Shown: positions 58,631 to 64,000 of the stretch, one piece after another
Layout of the letters: each line of letters begins with the position of its first letter
How positions within the stretch are numbered: position 1 is the stretch's first letter
DNA from: Ciborinia camelliae
Lineage: Eukaryota > Ascomycota > Leotiomycetes > Helotiales > Sclerotiniaceae
DNA: 64,000 bases
Reading direction: 5' to 3'
Assembly: GCA_025890175.1 (NCBI GenBank)
Contig: JANPYM010000001.1
Span: 957,187 to 1,021,186 of the forward strand
The notes under the pieces: generated by a model
The model's database searches: none
The model's input: only the letters and a program-made list of their open reading frames with translations
What the model was told of the DNA's origin: nothing
Program-made: the position numbers and the translations under genes

Positions 58631-60619
58631 GGAGTGATGAATTTAGAGAGAGAAGAAGAGAAATGATACCTGGATGTGTTTTGTGTTATCGATAGAATTG
58701 GATATTGCATGAAGTATTAGGTTTTCTTGTATTTTATTGGTCATGTCAAGTCAATGACATTGAAAGGGATTGCGCGGTATACCAGTCTTTAGGCTTACCA
58801 ATACATGAGTGAGGCTGCTTGATCACCATGCATTGATTCAAATTATCTAAAGGATCTGTGTTGTCAATAGAAATGATTTGCGACACAATACAAACTCTGC
58901 ATCAAAGCTATCTCTTTTTGTCCGAACGTACCTTCTCGAATACTACACTTGTCTCTTTCGTTGCTGCATCCGCATTGGGACTGGGATGATGAGGAAGATA
59001 TGGACGAAGAAGGCGATGGCTTGGTGTACCCTTCACTTCCCAATACGCCAAATCTCTCACGTGCTATCAATAGTAAGTAATATTGTCCGGCTCGAGCTTC
59101 TTCTCATTCAATTCTGATCTTATGTCTACTGAATGATTATTTATAATACCCTACAAGACATTCATTGGCCAGGGATGATATTTCTACTCTCATAAGCTCA
59201 GACTATAAGCTGCTAGGTCCCATGTTGATTCCAAGCTAACAAGGGGAGATGAATAAAATCATGAATACATGCAAGATTGCTGATGTCATGCCTAGTGAAT
59301 GCCATGTGGCTAGTCACGTGACCATCCTATATATTAGATGGTGATCTTCTGAAGAGGAAAGGATCCTCTTCAGCATAGTTCTTTTATCTGACTACCTACA
59401 TATCCTAGACCTCATTCCATATGCCCTTGGTGACGTGCCTGACACCTAGGCCTCCGGCTAGTGAATTCCATATATCTAGTCACGTGATCACACATTCTAT
59501 AAGGTCATGATCGATCTCTCGAAGAGGATTCTTTCCTCTTCAGCATAGTTCTTTTATCTGATTGCTGATCTACGATGCTATTTCCATATCTGCATGTATG
59601 ACGCGTGTGGCAGCTAAGAGATGAATTGGAGCTAAAAGTTGTGAAACTAAACAAGCTCGAGACCAGCTAATTAGATCTAGACACTTTTTTTTCAAACACG
59701 CGATACATCGATGAAGATGATTGAGCGCAATAATAGATAAACAAACATTAACCCTTTTTTAAACCTGCAACATATGTATTTAGCCAATAGGATAAGGCTG
59801 AAGTCAAAGGGGAACACAGAAAATCAGACGGATACTCATTAGGCCTTTTTAGATTAACAACATGAGCTTTTAGACCAATGAGAACTAACAAAACGGCGAA
59901 GAAGATACTGTAGGAGGGAAGCTAGTCAAACTTAAGATGAGAAGGCATTGCAGATATGCAACCAGGAGTTTCTTTTTGCCCAATAAGATGAAGAGCTAAA
60001 GATGGGATGAGATGGAATAAAATATTATATATTTATTTTACAGATATGTAACATAAAGATTAAACCAATAATATAAAAGCAAGGATAAGCTGAAGTTGTA
60101 TTAATGGGATGAGAAGCCATTAGGCCTTTTTGCAGATACCTACCTATGTAATACACGTTTTTTTTAGGAAGGATAAAATGAGATTGCACTAGGTCTTTGA
60201 CGACATGCATCGGAGAAGAATATGAAATTCTACATCCATCATCTGTACGGTTGATGTTATCTTCATTAATTTCCTCTTTATCTGCCCGATTATATTTCCG
60301 CTCCACCCCTCACCAAAACCTTCCACCATAAGTATAACTTCCGCTCATCCACTTCCAGTTCATCATTGGGAGGGTATTTGCATGGTGCACTCCTAGAACT
60401 TCCGCGTTACATCGTATCGTCTCGTGTCCCCTAAAAGAAATGATGACGAACAGGGGGAAAATTCCTGTCGAATGAATAAAAATGTAGATTGCCGAACCTG
60501 ACCTGACTAGATCAGACCTCCCTTAGGGCAAAATGAGAGTCTCAGCTACGAAAGCGAAGGAGAGAATCAGAAAGTAGCATATGAAACGGTCACTCCATCG
60601 CGCCGGAACAAAATTCCAG
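58631..60619. other. Intergenic region with two sets of imperfect duplications
   Basis: No gene is seen. A pair of about 100-bp direct repeats lies at 59292-59391 and 59457-59561, and a looser duplication at about 59755-59870 versus 60030-60150 shares CAATA..ATAAGGCTGAAGT-like and CATTAGGCCTTTTT blocks. Downstream of these is the 3' flank of the zinc finger-CUE-BTB gene. Confidence 0.6.
59292..59561. repeat. Imperfect direct duplication, each copy with TCACGTGA-type E-box and GAAGAGG/CCTCTTC inverted repeat
   Basis: Copies at 59292-59391 and 59457-59561 share AGTGAAT.CCAT, CTAGTCACGTGA, a GAAGAGG...CCTCTTC inverted repeat, and an identical CAGCATAGTTCTTTTATCTG end. Divergence between copies suggests an old duplication. 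Confidence 0.75.
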
Positions 60620-62911
60620 CTACCTTAAAGTAAACTGGCTGTCATCAAGCGGATCCGTGAAATATTCGCTGAAATTCTTGGTATTCTTGCTGTTGGGAAA
60701 TGTTGGTCGCGTTATCCTATTTCTAGTCGTTTCAAATACTTCTGCCAATAATGCTATTCCGAAGTCTTGGTTTAACTTCCACGCAAGGTGCGCCGGCTTG
60801 TTGCGATAATCAATATCGTCCGCCTCAACTTCGTTATCATCACCAGAATCGTCTTCGAAGGTGCTATTGTCGATTTTCTCTTTAAGAAATGATCGAACCG
60901 ATGCCCTAACAAACAGCTTTCGAATGGGATGACGAGAGTCATCGAGGGTTGAGAATATTTTGTGTATGTGGTCTACCTTCAAAACCCTTGGAGGAAGTGG
61001 GCCCTTGTGATCTTGTTTTAGGATAGCTTCAAGATTTGGAAGCATAGTAGTCGCTGGTCCCGCAACCTTAAGTCTTTCTGCGAGAACTATAAAATTTACG
61101 ATCGATGTGATAGTCTGTGTTTCGCTCAATTGAGGACCAAATGATGCGTTGCGGCAGACCATGTATTGAATGATGCCATCGAAAAGGGCTGGTTCGACAT
61201 CTGTGAGGTTGATTTCGTTTATTGTGGCATCTTGGTTTCCCGTAAGGTTAATCAAATCTTTCAAGTATTGTGAATTATCACACATCAGCTGGGTCGGAAT
61301 TGCGCGGCTTTCTGTGCCAGAAAGGCGAACAAGAGTAGTGAAGGTCGGGCACATGCTAAGAAACTTTCTATAAAAACATGATTAGAATGTTCGTTGAATA
61401 TTTAAACAATGGGAAGTGGCCCATACTTAATCCACTGGCCTGCAGGCTCTAAACTTGCTCCTCCGGCATCGACTTGGGTGCGACACCTTTTGGTGACACG
61501 CTCCGCCTAAACATTTTCAGAAAACATCCTACATCATAATTATTTGAGCTCAACCTACCGACGGAATTCCCGACTTTCTCTTTAGCGGAAGGTCCTGTTG
61601 ACTGCACAAGCCTCGATCGTCATCTTCCTCGCCCGATGACAATGCATCCATTTGCAGGATTATGGCTTCCTCAACGTCACCACCGCAACACTGTAACGCC
61701 TGCATGGAATAGTCAACAGTCAGCCGAGGAAAAACCTCTCGCATTCTTTCCACTTTTCGCAGATCTTCTTCTGTGAGAGAGTGCGAGTCGATATCTGGAG
61801 AACTACCACGAGAAAGAGATGTTCTGGCCGGGCTAAGCGCGGATGCATCGCGCTCTTTGAATTCTGAGCCATCGCTTCTTGAAGTTCGATGACGATTACA
61901 AGTGGATTCGTGTCTTCTGAAATCCAACTTTGAGACTTCTCCCTTACATGGAACACAAACTTGTCTCGTCCTCATGTGACATGAGTATTCGTGATTGTTT
62001 CGCACCAACCAGTTTTGTAATTCTTCGCCACAGAACTTGCAGTTACTATTGTTTTTTTTATGCTTTTTTGATTGAGACCTTTCCTCAAAAGATAGAACGT
62101 TGTTCATATCTACATCAGAGTTATAATCTGACTGGTCTGATCTTATGACGCCTTTACCTTTGTCGATAGTCACCGCTCGCCGGTTATCAGAATCGGGGCT
62201 GGCACTAAGAGTAGCAGTATCTTCTGTGGCAGAGTAGTTTTCATCCTCGCTTATGTTTATGAAAGAACTGTTTGGTGTCTGGTGTAATGAGACAATTGAG
62301 GGCAAGCTAGTATGAAATAATCCATCGACACTTGGATGGCTGGGTGTTGCACAGCCAAAAGTAGGAATATCTAAATTGGACGGCGAATGGATATTAGCAG
62401 TAGGTACTTGTGCCATATGTGCTGCGGGATTCTTAGAAGCATCAACGACATTCTCAAATAACAGACCAGTAGCACAATCCATAGATCCATCACAGACCTG
62501 CAAGGCGTAAACAGCCCACCAGACAGTCACCATTGGGGCAACTGTCCTAATATCTTCAACTTTGCCGCGCATTAAATCATCCTTAACATCCTCCAGGTTT
62601 GTGATAGAAGTGATTGGGAGATCATGAGCCCTGTTTTGGTGTGTGTTTTCGAGGAAGTTTCTGGCATCATCCACAGTTTGGTTGCTCCTGATGAGTGTGT
62701 AAATGAGATATAGAAGAGGATATGATGGATAGGAAGGAAAGATTGCCTCAACCTTCTGCCGAATGTCTAAATCGACAATGTCGCTAGATTGCATATCGTA
62801 TCTCTGGTTAGGTTTTTCTTCTCGCTGCCGAAGAACAAGAGTGCTTGAAGAAGGTGAGGAGGTTGAAGACAGACTGTCCTGACTACCGAGGTCAAGTTTG
62901 CCCGCCATCAT
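60620..62911 (-). CDS. C2HC zinc finger-CUE-BTB multidomain protein
   Basis: Three exons (61559-62911, 61427-61506, 60620-61367) encode 726 residues. Residues about 50-90 are CUE-like (IRQKVEAIFPSYPSYPLLYLIYTLI). Two zinc fingers C-x2-C-x12-H-x3-C and C-x2-C-x11-H-x3-C lie near 291-340. A clearer CUE domain (VERMREVFPRLTVDYSMQALQCCGGDVEEAI) lies near 385-425, which would bind ubiquitin. After both introns comes a BTB/POZ-like region (FTTLVRLSG, LMCDNSQYLKDLI, LFDGIIQYMVCR) near 485-600 and an acidic tail. BTB proteins often recruit substrates to Cul3 ligases, so a ubiquitin-related role is inferred. The frame extends upstream to a TTG at 63034; the first ATG is at 62911. The two introns are phase-consistent, but a two-gene reading (BTB gene starting at 61354) is possible. 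Confidence 0.72.
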
Positions 62912-64000
62912 GATGTCTATCGTGCTACGGGTAAATGTATTTCCGATGATATTTAGACAAACTTGAATGGAAATGGCGATAAAACCGGCGGCGTAATGGT
63001 GAGGTGATTCCTTTAGGAAGTTTGAAAAGACCAAATCAATCCTGAGATCTCGAACTGGTATCTACCCAGATATTAGTCCTGTCGAGGAAAGATGATCCAA
63101 AGTATATGGTCCTCTTTTTGCTAGGTAGATACTTCTGTAAAAGCAAAAAGAAGTGATAAAAATTCAACACCTAGTAACAAGATGCTGTTGGGCGAAGGGT
63201 GTCGGAGTCGGAAGTCAAGCGTTTGAAGCAGAAATTAGATGTCGAAGAAGATGTCGTGGTAGATCTAAGTTGGAAGCTGTAGAGTAGATGGCCGTGAAGC
63301 CAAAGGTGATAATAATAGCAGTGATCATAGATCAGGTTACTTCTCTAAAAGTGAAAAATGGCAATAGAAGGTCAACGCGGAGAAGTAAGATAATGTTCCG
63401 AGAAAAGTTATTATCAAAGATGACTAATTGTTCGAAGAATAGCATAAAGGCCGAAGAGAATTTTATCAAAGATGGCAAGTCAAATTCGTAAAGGAAAAGG
63501 CCGTGAAACCAAAAAAAACATGTAATGGGTCAATGCAAAGGGTCAAGATAATGTTGGGAGAAGGTTATGATGTCGTTGTCGTCCTTGTTGTTGAAGACAG
63601 GCATTGGAAGAGATAGAGTTCCAAAGATCCAAGAATAGATTGTAGGAGGAAAGGAAGAGGAACGACAGGGAAAGTGAGTAGAGAGTAAGTAAAAATTAAG
63701 TGAATGAGTAAAAGATGGGAAGCGGGGTAGAGGGTAGGGAATCTCGGCAGGGGAGGAAGTAAATGCGCCGAAGAGAGTTAGAGCGATAATAAAATATTAG
63801 CGGGGAGTGGCGGGATGTCAAGTGAATATCTCAAACGAGTTGAAGGTTGAAGGGCCTTTGAAGAGTTCATGGAGAATTTATACAGGGGAAAGAAGTGAGG
63901 CCGTCATATAGACTGTGAGCCAGAGTGAGCTGAGAAGTGAAGAATGCCTCACGACATTGAAGGAACATTAATACCATGGGAAGGTGAACCACTTTGCCAG
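62912..64000. other. Upstream region of the zinc finger-CUE-BTB gene, purine-rich
   Basis: No gene is seen. The plus strand is strongly purine-rich (GA-rich) from about 63240. An imperfect duplication pairs 63289-63410 with 63500-63575 (GGCCGTGAA(G/A)CCAAA, then GGTCAA, then AAGATAATGTT). This is probably the promoter and leader of the leftward gene; a window-edge gene beyond 64000 cannot be judged. Confidence 0.5.

Noticed and set aside
1..64000. tRNA or rRNA genes
   Set aside because: I looked for T-arm and D-arm consensus words on both strands and found no segment that folds convincingly; a covariance-model scan would be decisive.

Overview
The window looks like nuclear DNA of a filamentous ascomycete. 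Genes carry many short GT-AG introns of about 45-80 nt, intergenic regions are long and AT-rich, and the gene set (hybrid histidine kinase, Zn2Cys6 regulator, PTH11-like membrane protein, GlcNAc catabolic cluster) is typical of Pezizomycotina. The overall feel is of Leotiomycetes/Sclerotiniaceae, but that placement is an inference and was not tested. Gene models were built by hand from reading frames and splice sites. For all complete protein-coding genes the summed exon lengths are divisible by three.

Layout. 1-1353: 3' end of a hybrid histidine kinase (+). 3521-6121: transcription factor with two N-terminal C2H2-type fingers and a Zn2Cys6 cluster (-). 6269-6579: Tourist-like MITE in a gene-poor stretch. 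9798-12901: Srs2/UvrD-type DNA helicase (-). 13467-26077: GlcNAc catabolic cluster, with a hexokinase-family GlcNAc kinase (-), glucosamine-6-phosphate deaminase (+), GlcNAc-6-phosphate deacetylase (-) and a GH3-GNAT fusion protein (+). 28093-32941: pyruvate carboxylase (-), with 15 exons, four of them 6-13 nt long. 36141-42294: clathrin heavy chain (-). 43219-45831: FAD monooxygenase fused to a polytopic membrane domain (-). 46176-46561: pogo-like MITE. 48733-50023: PTH11-like rhodopsin-domain protein (+). 51962-54089: 14-TM-type MFS exporter (-). 55706-57315: eIF2 gamma (-). 57751-58630: mitochondrial DUF1640/FMP32-like protein (+). 60620-62911: zinc finger-CUE-BTB protein (-).

How the genes work together. 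The four cluster genes make one pathway: release or handling of GlcNAc (GH3-GNAT), phosphorylation, deacetylation, then deamination to fructose-6-phosphate plus ammonia. The order recalls the GlcNAc cluster described in Trichoderma, but the Ndt80-like regulator RON1 and the NGT1 transporter are not in this window. The 1.4-kb bidirectional promoter between the deacetylase and the GH3-GNAT gene holds nine perfect tandem CGATAA units, each a match to the HGATAR consensus of AreA/NIT2-type nitrogen GATA factors. Pyruvate carboxylase, clathrin and eIF2 gamma are housekeeping genes. The monooxygenase, PTH11-like and MFS genes lie in a repeat-rich 43-54 kb stretch that has an accessory character.

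The observations I rate highest are the GATA array in the GlcNAc cluster, the chain of microexons in pyruvate carboxylase (6, 8, 12 and 13 nt), the non-canonical active-site residues of the GH3-GNAT protein, and the two MITEs.
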